Positions 36,977-46,192 of a DNA stretch of 64,000 nucleotides are shown in pieces (within the stretch, counting starts at the first letter, position 1; every line of letters starts with the position of its first letter). Where the stretch lies: positions 248,001 through 312,000 of the forward strand of contig NZ_JACYFJ010000001.1 of the NCBI RefSeq assembly GCF_014855495.1, in the 5' to 3' direction. Source of the DNA: Euzebyella saccharophila. Its GTDB lineage: Bacteria > Bacteroidota > Bacteroidia > Flavobacteriales > Flavobacteriaceae. Made by a program: the position numbers and the translations under genes. Below the pieces are notes generated by a model, which ran no database searches, had not been told where the DNA came from, and worked only from the letters and a program-made list of their open reading frames with translations.

Positions 36977-38281
36977 TTACTTATTCTCGTTGGCCGGAAC
37001 GGGAATGGCAGAAGGAACATTATCCGTTGAACGATCATTTGGTAAATCTGAAAGTCTACCAAATCGTCTCATATCAATCCATCGATGGCCTTCTCCAAAA
37101 AGAGAATAACGTCTATTATACAAAATCTCGTCTTCAAGTGCCGCTGGAGTGGTCGCACCTGTGTAAGCAGGCAAACCTGCAGCTGTTCGTAAAACATCCA
37201 AGGCCGCAACAGCTTCTCCAGGATTGGTTTGCATATTCGCCTCCGCATATAATAATATCAGTTCTTCATTTCTCAATACTGGTATGTTATCAACGTTACT
37301 TCCATAAAGTGCCACGTCATGGGTGCCTAAAAGTCCGGTAGCCTCTCGAGGTTCATCTCGCTCTACCACCTTTTCCAGGCGAGTATCGCCATCTTGCACA
37401 TCAGTTACAAAACTTGAATGTGCTACCCTAACATTTGCAGTTTGATTTAAAGCAATGAATAAGGGATTGGCAATATCTTGCCCACTTAAAGAAAAGGTGT
37501 GGTATATTCCACCATCTAAATCTCCGGCCAAATCAAAAAAAGATGCATCGAGTGCAGCTAAGGTCGTCGTATAATCTCCTTGATAAGCGGAAACTCTTGC
37601 CATCAAAGCTCTATTGAATTGCAAAAAAGTCTGAGGAGTATCAAAACCAGAATAACCAGAGGAAAGACCAAAAGCAAATGAATCTCCTGCACTACCCAAT
37701 TCACCTGCAGCCGAATCTAGAAGTTCGGCAATGGATGACAATGCAGCGCTCCTATCCAAAAAGGCTCCGAGATTCTCGGAATCGGAAACATCGACGCGAA
37801 TTCCATTATCATGCTGATTATCACTCAACATTAAGAGTTCATACGCTTTTAAGGTATTTAACACGCCTCTTGCCCCCGCAATTTCGGCTGCAGAAAAATC
37901 GGCTGTGGTATTGTCCAATCCTTCCAATATCAAGTTGATATTCTTTACCGTTGCATATCTGGCACCCCAAGGTGTTGTTACGTAAAAAGTATTGTTGTCA
38001 AGGTTACCTACGACCACATCACCTTCATACCTTGGATCTGATGACGTAAAGTAATAGTATTCCCTACCAAAAATGCTTTTGACATCATTATGGGTTGATA
38101 GGCCTACCCGCATATCAGATAGTACCCCAGAAACCGCCTGAGTAAGTTCTCCCCGAGAAATATCATCGGAAATAGAAGAGGTACTTGCGCCATTTAAACT
38201 CTCGCCTCCATCCAATTCACAGGAAACAAGAACAAATGATATCACAACCATTAAAATTCTTATTGCTTTTATAATTTTCAT
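36977..38281 (-). CDS. SusD/RagB-family surface lipoprotein (second locus)
   Basis: 434 residues, shorter than the first SusD. A lipobox (FVLVSC) anchors it. Family features include VKNINLILEGLDN, AAEIAGARGVLNTLKAYELLMLSD, NEELILLYAEANMQTN and GEGHRWIDMRRFGRL. It is Asp-, Ser- and Gly-rich. The susC gene lies 17 bases upstream on the same strand and the terminator follows. With no enzyme, regulator or sensor beside it, its ligand is unknown; the short length suggests a small ligand. Confidence 0.93.
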   Translation of the reverse strand: MKIIKAIRILMVVISFVLVSCELDGGESLNGASTSSISDDISRGELTQAVSGVLSDMRVGLSTHNDVKSIFGREYYYFTSSDPRYEGDVVVGNLDNNTFYVTTPWGARYATVKNINLILEGLDNTTADFSAAEIAGARGVLNTLKAYELLMLSDNQHDNGIRVDVSDSENLGAFLDRSAALSSIAELLDSAAGELGSAGDSFAFGLSSGYSGFDTPQTFLQFNRALMARVSAYQGDYTTTLAALDASFFDLAGDLDGGIYHTFSLSGQDIANPLFIALNQTANVRVAHSSFVTDVQDGDTRLEKVVERDEPREATGLLGTHDVALYGSNVDNIPVLRNEELILLYAEANMQTNPGEAVAALDVLRTAAGLPAYTGATTPAALEDEILYNRRYSLFGEGHRWIDMRRFGRLSDLPNDRSTDNVPSAIPVPANENK

Positions 38282-38298
38282 TTTGCAAATTTTTTATG

Positions 38299-41274
38299 TT
38301 AGAACTGCACTGAAATATGCATCATATATCTTTTTGAAGAAGGAAAAGGTGTAACCTCAACCCCGGTAGACAAGCCGTTACCACCAAAGTTAGAAACCTC
38401 TGGATCATAGCTATTGTAATCAAAAATATTAATGATATTATTACCCGAAAAACCAACCTTTACATCTGATATCACATCACCAAACCAATCTGTCAAGTGC
38501 TTTGAAGGCACTTTGTAATACAATCCTATTTCCCTTAACCTAAGGTAAGAGGCATCTTCTACAAATGGAGTAGCATTACCAGCAAAAATTCCATTATTCA
38601 CACGGTAAACACCATTGGGAATAGTACCTCCCGGGTCTAAACTGATTTCGTCATAATCGGCACTTGTTCCTCCAAAATCCGAAAGTAATTTGGTCAGATT
38701 TACGTTGTCGCCACCTTTTTTCCAATGCCATAAAAAAGAAAGTGAAAAATGCTTATAATTAATATTGTTAAAAAGGGAAGTTTGAAAATCAGGTTCGGCA
38801 TCACCTAATTGAACCAAGTCACCATCAACATTGGTTCCCACAATTTGGGTAACACTTTTACCCTCCTCAATTCTAAAGGTTCCTAAACCTGTTCCAAATC
38901 CTCCGGTATTGTATGCAGGTATATCCATACGAACCATTTCAGAGGTGTTTTTCCACCAGTTCAAGGTCGCATCCCAGCTAAAGTCTTCTTTATTTACTAT
39001 GGACGCGTTCAAGGCTATCTCTACACCAGTATTTTCCAATTCACCTGCATTCTCCCACTTAGTGGAGAAACCGGTAGAAGGTTCAGAGTTGGCAAGTAGA
39101 AGTAAGTCATCAACCCTTTTTTGGTACCAAGTAAATTCTAGCCCTAACCGTTCATCCAAAATCCCCATATCAAAACCGATTTCCAGTTCCTTCTGTCTTT
39201 CAGGGGATATTTCCGGATTACCTTGGGTTAAAGGAACTACAATACCTACATTGCCATCTACCAGAGTACTTTGATAAACCGTGTATAAAGAGCCAAAAGC
39301 GGCAAAAGTACCAGCTTCACCGTAAGCAGCCCTAAGCTTTAAACGATTCATAAAACTATTATCTCCCCAAAAACCGAAATTGTTCAAGTTGGCAGCGAGT
39401 GAAGCCTTGGGATAATAGAAAAATTTATTGATGTCACCATTGTTGGTTGATTTATCACCTCTAAGACCAATAGTACCAATTAGTTTGTCTTGGTAGTTTA
39501 CGGTCTCCTGCACAAAGAAGCCCATGTCCTCTTGTTCCAACCTGTTTTGATTTACATTTTGATTTGCTCCTTGATCCACATTGGTCTCGGATGCAATTAG
39601 GTCAGATGCTACTACACTTACGGTGTTTCTACTAAAATGTTCATTTGTGGCACCTACTTGGGTATTGAATGACAAGTCATTGTCCGTAAAATAATTATGA
39701 ACCAAGAAAGCAGAATAGTTGGCATTCTTATTATTAGTGTTCGTAATTGCCGACACACCGTTTACACCACCTTGGTCAGGTCTTTGAAACTGAAGTTCTT
39801 TGGGAAAAATGACTTTGGCTTCCATATTATAGGAGTCCACACCTGCTCTAGTAACCAGTTTTAAATTGGAATTTTCCTTCGTATAAAGGTTTACGTCCAA
39901 AGACCCTCCTAAAATAAAACGATTGACCCTTTCACTATTGGTCATTAAATCCCTAGTTTGCAAGGGGTTTGATGAGTTGTTAGGATGATCAGGGTAATTG
40001 CCGTTTGCATCGGGCAAAAGATAATCCCAAGGTCTTGTGCTTGTTAAAGCCACACCAATGGTAGTACCACTATTATCATTGTTAAAGAACCCTCTATCGG
40101 CTACAGAACTTATATAATTGGAGTTGAGGGACAGTTTAATGTTATTATTAAAATTGTGCTCAACATTCAACCTAAACGAAGTCTTTTTATATCCGGTGTT
40201 CTTAACTATTCCATCTTCATCATTATTGGTAATACCTGCAAAAAATGTCGTTTTATCATTACCTCCCGAAGCACTTAAATTAGTGTTACTTATTAATCCT
40301 TCCTCTCCAAATATCTCTTCTTCATAATCCCGTAATCTCCCAGAAGAAAGGGCAGCAGCATATAATGCCCCTTCACCAAATTCACTTTCCGCCAAAGATT
40401 CAGACCAATTTCGTTGTCCTTGCAACCTAATTACCTGATTGAAACCAAAACCTTGTGTTAAATTTACTTTGGTTTTACCGGCCTGTCCCTTCTTAGTAGT
40501 GATGATAACAACTCCTGCCGCACCACGCGAACCATATATTGCGGCGGCCGAAGCTCCTTTTAGTATTTCAATATTGGCGATGTCATCCGGGTTAATATCC
40601 GCAATACGGTTAGTAGCATTATCTTGAGAGGATGGATTCCCCCCTCCTGAGGCTTGCGAAACTGCATTCAAACCTCCTGATGAAATACTACTGTTATCCA
40701 CATACACCCCATCTACAATGTAAAGAGGCTGTGAGTTTCCATTAATGGAGGTGACCCCTCTAAATTTTATGGACATACCGCCACCGGGCGCGCCCGAATT
40801 GGCATTAACCACAGCTCCAGTAAATTTCCCTGCCAGGGCACCATCCAAAGTCTTTGGAGGAGTCACCCCTGCAAGTTCAGCAGCAGACACAGTGGCAACC
40901 GCATTGGCCAAGTTTCTCCTTTTAACGGAAGAGGCAAGACCAGAGACCACCACTTCGTCCAAGCCCATAACTGACTCTTCCAAAATTACGTCTAAGGTGG
41001 AAGCATTACTTACTTGTACTTCCTTGGTGGAATAACCTAAAGAAGAAAATACCAAGGTGCACGGAAAATCGTCAATGGAAATCTCATAAATTCCATCAAA
41101 ATCCGATGTAGTACCATTCGTAGTCCCTTTAACCACAATATTGGCCCCTGGAACGGGAAGACCATTATTGTCCGTTATGGTACCCTGTACCATTCCTTGC
41201 GAAATGGCCACAACCGGAATTAAGAAAAACACCAAAATTAGTGCTCCTCTGAAGATTGTTCTTTTCATTTTCAT
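38299..41274 (-). CDS. SusC/RagA-family TonB-linked outer membrane transporter (second locus)
   Basis: 991 residues: a signal peptide (about 1-26), a carboxypeptidase-like domain (about 28-105, GANIVVKGTTNGTTSDFDG), linker DEVVVSGLASSVKRRNLANAV, plug (GALAGKFTGAVVNANSG, LKGASAAAIYGSRGAAGVV) and barrel ending in MMHISVQF. It would move the ligand of the following SusD across the outer membrane with TonB energy. ATG at 41274 is followed by a second in-frame ATG two codons later. The gene is divergent from aspS. Confidence 0.95.
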   Translation of the reverse strand: MKMKRTIFRGALILVFFLIPVVAISQGMVQGTITDNNGLPVPGANIVVKGTTNGTTSDFDGIYEISIDDFPCTLVFSSLGYSTKEVQVSNASTLDVILEESVMGLDEVVVSGLASSVKRRNLANAVATVSAAELAGVTPPKTLDGALAGKFTGAVVNANSGAPGGGMSIKFRGVTSINGNSQPLYIVDGVYVDNSSISSGGLNAVSQASGGGNPSSQDNATNRIADINPDDIANIEILKGASAAAIYGSRGAAGVVIITTKKGQAGKTKVNLTQGFGFNQVIRLQGQRNWSESLAESEFGEGALYAAALSSGRLRDYEEEIFGEEGLISNTNLSASGGNDKTTFFAGITNNDEDGIVKNTGYKKTSFRLNVEHNFNNNIKLSLNSNYISSVADRGFFNNDNSGTTIGVALTSTRPWDYLLPDANGNYPDHPNNSSNPLQTRDLMTNSERVNRFILGGSLDVNLYTKENSNLKLVTRAGVDSYNMEAKVIFPKELQFQRPDQGGVNGVSAITNTNNKNANYSAFLVHNYFTDNDLSFNTQVGATNEHFSRNTVSVVASDLIASETNVDQGANQNVNQNRLEQEDMGFFVQETVNYQDKLIGTIGLRGDKSTNNGDINKFFYYPKASLAANLNNFGFWGDNSFMNRLKLRAAYGEAGTFAAFGSLYTVYQSTLVDGNVGIVVPLTQGNPEISPERQKELEIGFDMGILDERLGLEFTWYQKRVDDLLLLANSEPSTGFSTKWENAGELENTGVEIALNASIVNKEDFSWDATLNWWKNTSEMVRMDIPAYNTGGFGTGLGTFRIEEGKSVTQIVGTNVDGDLVQLGDAEPDFQTSLFNNINYKHFSLSFLWHWKKGGDNVNLTKLLSDFGGTSADYDEISLDPGGTIPNGVYRVNNGIFAGNATPFVEDASYLRLREIGLYYKVPSKHLTDWFGDVISDVKVGFSGNNIINIFDYNSYDPEVSNFGGNGLSTGVEVTPFPSSKRYMMHISVQF

Positions 41275-41429
41275 AAGATGTTGAATTAGCTATTTGTAAG
41301 ACAAGTTACACAAGAATTGACGCAAAATTGAAATTTTTGTTAAATAATAATTGTTTTTACAGCAAATAATTAGATAAACTGATAATTATGAATGAATTTA
41401 AATAGTTAGATGAAACCATCATATCTTCT

Positions 41430-41437
41430 TACATTTG
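41430..41437 (+). promoter_or_regulatory. -7 box (TACATTTG) of aspS
   Basis: TACATTTG fits TAnnTTTG and is 21 bases before the aspS ATG. No TTG is seen at 17-23 bases upstream, so the -33 is weak. Confidence 0.45.
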
Positions 41438-41458
41438 TTCTTTTAACTTATAGACCTA

Positions 41459-43207
41459 ATGTACAGAAGCCATACCTGCGGAGAACTTCGCGAATCGCAT
41501 ATTAATTCAAAAGTTACCCTTTCTGGATGGGTACAAAAAACTCGTGACAAAGGATTTGTAGTCTGGGTAGATTTGAGAGACCGTTATGGTATTACCCAGT
41601 TGGTTTTTGACGAGGACCGTACCGCTTCCCATTTATTGGAAAAGGCCAGACACTTAGGTCGTGAATTTGTAGTTCAGGTTCAAGGGGAAGTGATTGAACG
41701 CGCTTCAAAAAATCCTAATATCCCAACGGGAAACATTGAAGTTTTGGTGGAGGAACTTACTGTACTCAACACTTCTAAAACCCCTCCATTTACTATTGAA
41801 AATGAAACTGACGGCGGTGAAGATCTACGCATGAAATATCGCTACTTGGATATTAGACGCAATCCCGTTAAAAACAATCTTATTTTCCGTAGTCAAGTGA
41901 CTATGGAGGTCCGCAAATATCTAGCGGAAAAGGGTTTTATAGAAGTTGAAACCCCTTACCTTATAAAATCTACCCCGGAAGGCGCAAGAGACTTTGTGGT
42001 TCCTAGCCGCATGAACGAAGGTCAGTTCTACGCACTCCCGCAATCGCCGCAAACCTTTAAACAATTATTAATGGTGGCGGGCATGGACAAGTATTTTCAA
42101 ATCGTAAAATGCTTTAGAGATGAAGATTTAAGGGCAGACAGGCAACCTGAATTTACTCAAATCGATTGTGAAATGGCCTTTGTAGAACAGGAAGACATTC
42201 TTAATGCATTTGAAGGTCTTACAAGGCACCTATTAAAAGAAATCAATGGGGTTGAAATCTCCGCATTTCCAAGGATTACCTATGACGATGCCATGCGGAT
42301 TTATGGTAATGACAAACCGGACATTCGTTTTGGGATGGAATTTGCAGAACTCAATGAAATAGCCCAACACAAGGATTTTGGAGTTTTTAATTCATCGGAA
42401 CTGGTTGTAGGGATTGCCGTTCCCGGAGCCGCAAGTTATACAAGAAAAGAATTGGACGCCTTGGTCAATTGGGTAAAAAGACCGCAAGTGGGTGCCAAAG
42501 GAATGGTATATGTTAAGTGTAATGAAGATGGAAGTTACAAATCTACTGTAGATAAATTTTACGACCAGGAGGACCTTAAAAAGTGGGCCGAAGCAACGGA
42601 AGCACAACCCGGTGACCTCATTTGCGTGCTATCTGGCGATAAAAATAAGACCCGTACCCAATTAAGCGCCCTTAGAATGGAAATGGCAGAGCGGTTAGGG
42701 TTAAGAAAGCCAGATGAATTTGCACCTCTTTGGGTAGTAGACTTTCCTCTTTTGGAATTGGATGAGGAAACAGGAAACTATCACGCCATGCACCACCCTT
42801 TTACTTCTCCGAAACCTGGTCAATTAGAAATGCTTGACACAAACCCGGGAGCCGTAAAAGCGAATGCTTATGACCTTGTCTTAAACGGAAATGAAATTGG
42901 TGGAGGGTCGATTCGTATACATGACAAGAACGTTCAAGAAACCATGTTCAAGCATTTAGGGTTTACCCCGGAGGAAGCGAAAGCCCAGTTTGGCTTTCTA
43001 ATGGATGCTTTCCAATATGGTGCCCCACCACATGGAGGAATCGCATTTGGTCTGGACAGATTGGTTTCTATTTTAGGAGGGCAAGAGACAATAAGGGATT
43101 TTATTGCATTCCCAAAGAATAACAGTGGTCGTGATGTGATGATAGATGCTCCCGCACCTATTGACCAAGAACAGTTGAACGAGCTTCATTTAAAACTTAA
43201 TGTTTAG
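41459..43207 (+). CDS. aspS: Aspartate--tRNA ligase
   Basis: 582 residues, the usual bacterial length. The N-terminal OB-fold anticodon domain (about 1-110, [19 protein letters not shown]) is followed by the class II core: motif 1 around [19 protein letters not shown], motif 2 [19 protein letters not shown], the inserted GAD domain (about 290-420) and motif 3 [14 protein letters not shown]. It charges tRNA-Asp. Start is a plain ATG. The ClC gene follows 57 bases later on the same strand. Confidence 0.97.
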   Translation: MYRSHTCGELRESHINSKVTLSGWVQKTRDKGFVVWVDLRDRYGITQLVFDEDRTASHLLEKARHLGREFVVQVQGEVIERASKNPNIPTGNIEVLVEELTVLNTSKTPPFTIENETDGGEDLRMKYRYLDIRRNPVKNNLIFRSQVTMEVRKYLAEKGFIEVETPYLIKSTPEGARDFVVPSRMNEGQFYALPQSPQTFKQLLMVAGMDKYFQIVKCFRDEDLRADRQPEFTQIDCEMAFVEQEDILNAFEGLTRHLLKEINGVEISAFPRITYDDAMRIYGNDKPDIRFGMEFAELNEIAQHKDFGVFNSSELVVGIAVPGAASYTRKELDALVNWVKRPQVGAKGMVYVKCNEDGSYKSTVDKFYDQEDLKKWAEATEAQPGDLICVLSGDKNKTRTQLSALRMEMAERLGLRKPDEFAPLWVVDFPLLELDEETGNYHAMHHPFTSPKPGQLEMLDTNPGAVKANAYDLVLNGNEIGGGSIRIHDKNVQETMFKHLGFTPEEAKAQFGFLMDAFQYGAPPHGGIAFGLDRLVSILGGQETIRDFIAFPKNNSGRDVMIDAPAPIDQEQLNELHLKLNV

Positions 43208-43264
43208 GTAAAAAGATTCTCAGCAGGGAATTTTCATACCTTTAATTAAGGTAAGAATTATGGA

Positions 43265-45049
43265 ATGCCCAGCCGAATAAAACAATTAGCTTCCAAGTTT
43301 CTTAAATGGAGATATAAACATATCTCCAATAAGACATTTACGCACATCATGAGTGTGCTGGTAGGTCTTTTGGCCGGCCTGGCTTCCGTTACCCTAAAGA
43401 ACATTGTATATTTTATTGAAGCTTCCTTGGAAAAGGGGGTTCTTATTTCCAACAATGGAATTTACTTCATATTACCAATCATTGGTTTAACCTTGGTCTT
43501 TCTATATGTGAAATTTATCCATAAAGAAAAGCTGGGGCATGCCGTTAGCTCTATCCTTTTTTCCCTTTCCAAAAAAAAGGGGGTAATTGAACCTAAACAC
43601 ATATATACTCAATTAATCGCCGCACCACTAACCATTGGATTTGGAGGTTCTACCGGTCTGTTGGGGCCTGCGGTTGCATCTGGGGCAGCTATTAGCTCCA
43701 ATTTGGGAAAGTTCTTCCATATTAATTCAAAGACTAGATCACTTTTGATTGCTTGTGCATCTGCGGGGGCCATCGCTTCTATTTTTCAATCCCCCATTGC
43801 AGCAATTGTTTTTGCCATTGAAGTCTTTAGCTTGGATTTTACCATGCTCTCGGCATTACCGCTACTTTTGGCTTCTATTTCAGGAGTTCTTACCTCGTAC
43901 TTCTTTTTAGGCAATGAGGTGCTTTTCAAATTTACCATTACACAAAATTTTGAAGTAAAGGATACACTCTTTTATATCATTTTAGGTGTGGGCACAGCTT
44001 TCGCATCCATTTATTTCACCCGAATGTATTTTGGTATTTTAAAACTTTTTGAGCCCCTAAAAAGTCCAAAATACAAACTATTGGTGGGCGGACTTGCCAT
44101 TGGAATTATGTTGTATTTTATCCCCCCTTTGTACGGAGAAGGATTTGGTTTTATAAATAACCTTTTGGACGGGAATCACACCGAGGCCCTAGGTAAAACC
44201 CCTTTTGACTCGTATATTTCCAATATTTGGGTAGTGATAGCACTATTGTTTGGCATTACCATTTTTAAGGCTGTTGCCATGACCACCACCTTGGCCGCCG
44301 GTGGTGCCGGAGGAATTTTTATCCCCACCATGGTAATGGGAAGTGCACTGGGTAACGTAATGGCCAAAGTCATAAATAATAGCGGATTGGGATTTGCGGT
44401 ATCGGAAAGTAATTTTACGTTAATTGGCATGGCAGGTTTAATAGCAGGTGTTTTACATGCCCCTTTGACCGCTATTTTTCTCATTGCCGAAATTACCGGT
44501 GGCTATGAACTATTTGTTCCGCTCATGATAACTGCATCCATTTCATATCTCATTACAAGAAATGCTATTGATTACACCATTTACACTAGGGAACTTGCAA
44601 AAAGCGGAGCCCTTCTAACACATAATAAGGATCAGTCCGTATTGACCTTAATGCAATTGGAAGACGTATTGGAAACAAACTTTAAAATTGTATATCCTGA
44701 AATGACTTTGGGAGAAATGCTTCATGAATCGGTAGCAAAATCAGCCAGAAACATTTTTCCTGTCGTCAACAAAGATCACGCCCTTGTGGGCATTGTTCTG
44801 TTGGACGATATACGCGAATTCATGTTTGACACGGGGCTTTACAACAGTACCAAAGTTGAAACCTTTATGCATAATGCTCCAGAACATATTTTTTACGAAA
44901 AAGATAGCATGAAGAATGTAATGCAAAAATTCCAAAATAGCGGCGCATGGAATTTACCGGTCATCAAAAATGGCAAATACGCAGGTTTTGTATCCAAATC
45001 AAAGCTTTTGACCGCCTATAGAAGAGAGCTGATCAATTTTACACGATAA
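43265..45049 (+). CDS. ClC-family chloride channel with C-terminal CBS domains, gating glutamate replaced
   Basis: 594 residues: about 10 or more membrane segments (residues 30-440) with GGAGGIFIPTMVMGSALGN (GxFxP anion-filter motif) and GVLHAPLTAIFLIAEITGGYE, followed by a CBS pair (about 465-590, ARNIFPVVNKDHALVGIVLLDD and AWNLPVIKNGKYAGFVSKS). In the gating motif G-x-E-G-P the protein has GLLGP, with Leu133 (codon TTG at 43661) in place of the gating glutamate. The internal proton glutamate position is Val, as is common in this subfamily. This argues against proton-coupled antiport and for a channel. Family membership is sure; function is inferred. Confidence 0.92.
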   Translation: MPSRIKQLASKFLKWRYKHISNKTFTHIMSVLVGLLAGLASVTLKNIVYFIEASLEKGVLISNNGIYFILPIIGLTLVFLYVKFIHKEKLGHAVSSILFSLSKKKGVIEPKHIYTQLIAAPLTIGFGGSTGLLGPAVASGAAISSNLGKFFHINSKTRSLLIACASAGAIASIFQSPIAAIVFAIEVFSLDFTMLSALPLLLASISGVLTSYFFLGNEVLFKFTITQNFEVKDTLFYIILGVGTAFASIYFTRMYFGILKLFEPLKSPKYKLLVGGLAIGIMLYFIPPLYGEGFGFINNLLDGNHTEALGKTPFDSYISNIWVVIALLFGITIFKAVAMTTTLAAGGAGGIFIPTMVMGSALGNVMAKVINNSGLGFAVSESNFTLIGMAGLIAGVLHAPLTAIFLIAEITGGYELFVPLMITASISYLITRNAIDYTIYTRELAKSGALLTHNKDQSVLTLMQLEDVLETNFKIVYPEMTLGEMLHESVAKSARNIFPVVNKDHALVGIVLLDDIREFMFDTGLYNSTKVETFMHNAPEHIFYEKDSMKNVMQKFQNSGAWNLPVIKNGKYAGFVSKSKLLTAYRRELINFTR

Positions 45050-45065
45050 TACGCAATAAACTTTT

Positions 45066-45317
45066 ATGAAATACCTCATCCTTTTTGTACTCTTTGCCTC
45101 TTTTTCATCTATTCTTTATGGGTTTTATATCCAAGAAGAGGAAGTTCTTTTAGGCAGTAAATGTATTGGATTTGGAACCGTAGGTATTTTTCTAGTAGCA
45201 ATGCCACTCTTTTTAATCAAATACAGTAGAGGCAAAAAAATGAAGGATTATATGTTATCCGAAGAAAATATTAGAAAAATGCGAGAAGAAAGAAGTGAAA
45301 ACCCTGAAAATCAATAA
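45066..45317 (+). CDS. Small hypothetical membrane protein
   Basis: 83 residues. Two hydrophobic segments (about 2-20 and 34-53) and a basic, then acidic, C-terminal tail (GKKMKDYMLSEENIRKMREERSE). It starts 16 bases after the ClC gene on the same strand and may be co-transcribed. I do not recognise the family. Its size and charge pattern make it a plausible small modulator, but nothing shows this. Confidence 0.6.
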   Translation: MKYLILFVLFASFSSILYGFYIQEEEVLLGSKCIGFGTVGIFLVAMPLFLIKYSRGKKMKDYMLSEENIRKMREERSENPENQ

Positions 45318-45413
45318 AATTCATTCATATTTCTCTTTGAAATTAAATACAGTCTGTCCAAAAAATTCATACTTTTAGACTAACAAACAATTTATCAACT
45401 AATTATTATTGGC

Positions 45414-45608
45414 ATGACTGGTACAGTAAAATTTTTTAATGAATCCAAAGGATACGGCTTCATTACCAACGATGACACGGGCAAAGACATTTTTGTACAC
45501 GCTACAGCTTTAAAAGGTACAGCGCTTAACGAAGGGGACAAAGTAGAATATGTTGAAGAAGAAGGCAGAAAGGGAATGGTAGCCGCTCAAATACAGGTGG
45601 TAGGATAA
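45414..45608 (+). CDS. Cold-shock protein (CspA family)
   Basis: 64 residues forming a single cold-shock domain: MTGTVKFFNESKGYGFIT carries RNP-1 (KGYGFIT) and DIFVHATAL carries RNP-2 (DIFVHA). It binds single-stranded RNA/DNA as a chaperone. A terminator follows directly. The 95 bases upstream are A+T rich, with a possible TACTTTTA -7 box at 45370. Confidence 0.95.
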   Translation: MTGTVKFFNESKGYGFITNDDTGKDIFVHATALKGTALNEGDKVEYVEEEGRKGMVAAQIQVVG

Positions 45609-45635
45609 TCATCAACTTAACGTGCTTACAAAATG

Positions 45636-45662
45636 ACCCCTTGCAAAATGCAGGGGTTTTTT
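45636..45662 (+). terminator. Rho-independent terminator after the cold-shock gene
   Basis: ACCCCTTGCA-AAA-TGCAGGGGT with one bulged T, followed by TTTTTT. It lies 28 bases after the cold-shock stop and before the convergent tadA. Confidence 0.85.
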
Positions 45663-45669
45663 ATTTCGA

Positions 45670-46119
45670 TTAATTAAAGTTGCGCTTAGCGATAAAAAAT
45701 CTTTTAATGATTTCGCTACAATCATCTTTTAAAACACCATTAACAATCTTTGTTTTTGGGTGTAAACGGGTTCCCATGGCCTTAAATCCCCTTTGCGGGT
45801 CTGAAGCTCCATATACCACCTTACTGATTTGACTCCAAAATAGTGCCCCTCCACACATTTGGCATGGTTCCAGAGTAACATACAACGTACAATCATGTAA
45901 ATACTTACCGTCTAAAAAATTGGCTGCCGCTGTTATGGCCTGCATTTCTGCATGCGCAGTTACGTCATGTAATTTTTCCGTAAGATTATGCGCTCTGGCG
46001 ATAATCCTATTTTGCACCACAATTACAGCCCCTACAGGTACCTCGCCCATATCGTAGGCAATTTCGGCCTCTTGAAGGGCCTTTTTCATAAAATAAGTAT
46101 CATCAAAAGGTTGAAGCAT
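45670..46119 (-). CDS. tadA: tRNA-adenosine deaminase (TadA-type)
   Basis: 149 residues with the zinc-dependent cytidine-deaminase fold: HAE (56-58) and PCQMC (85-89) supply the zinc ligands and the catalytic Glu58. GEVPVGAVIV and KRFF-type features match TadA, which converts wobble A34 to inosine in tRNA-Arg(ACG). It is divergent from dxs, with a 73-base gap holding a TACATTTA box that ends only 4 bases before its ATG. Confidence 0.93.
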   Translation of the reverse strand: MLQPFDDTYFMKKALQEAEIAYDMGEVPVGAVIVVQNRIIARAHNLTEKLHDVTAHAEMQAITAAANFLDGKYLHDCTLYVTLEPCQMCGGALFWSQISKVVYGASDPQRGFKAMGTRLHPKTKIVNGVLKDDCSEIIKRFFIAKRNFN

Positions 46120-46123
46120 GGTC

Positions 46124-46131
46124 TAAATGTA
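46124..46131 (-). promoter_or_regulatory. -7-like box (TACATTTA) of tadA
   Basis: The minus strand reads TACATTTA, one base off TAnnTTTG, ending 4 bases before the tadA ATG. This implies a leaderless or nearly leaderless mRNA. No clear -33 TTG is seen. Confidence 0.4.
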
Positions 46132-46175
46132 CAATTTTTGACATTTGTTTAAGGAAACCGAAAACTGTTTTAATG

Positions 46176-46183
46176 TACATTTA
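46176..46183 (+). promoter_or_regulatory. -7-like box (TACATTTA) of dxs
   Basis: TACATTTA lies 9 bases before the dxs ATG (CGCCCGTAA between). A TTTG at 46144-46147 is too far (28-base spacer) to be a normal -33, so the call rests on the -7 box. Confidence 0.4.
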
Positions 46184-46192
46184 CGCCCGTAA

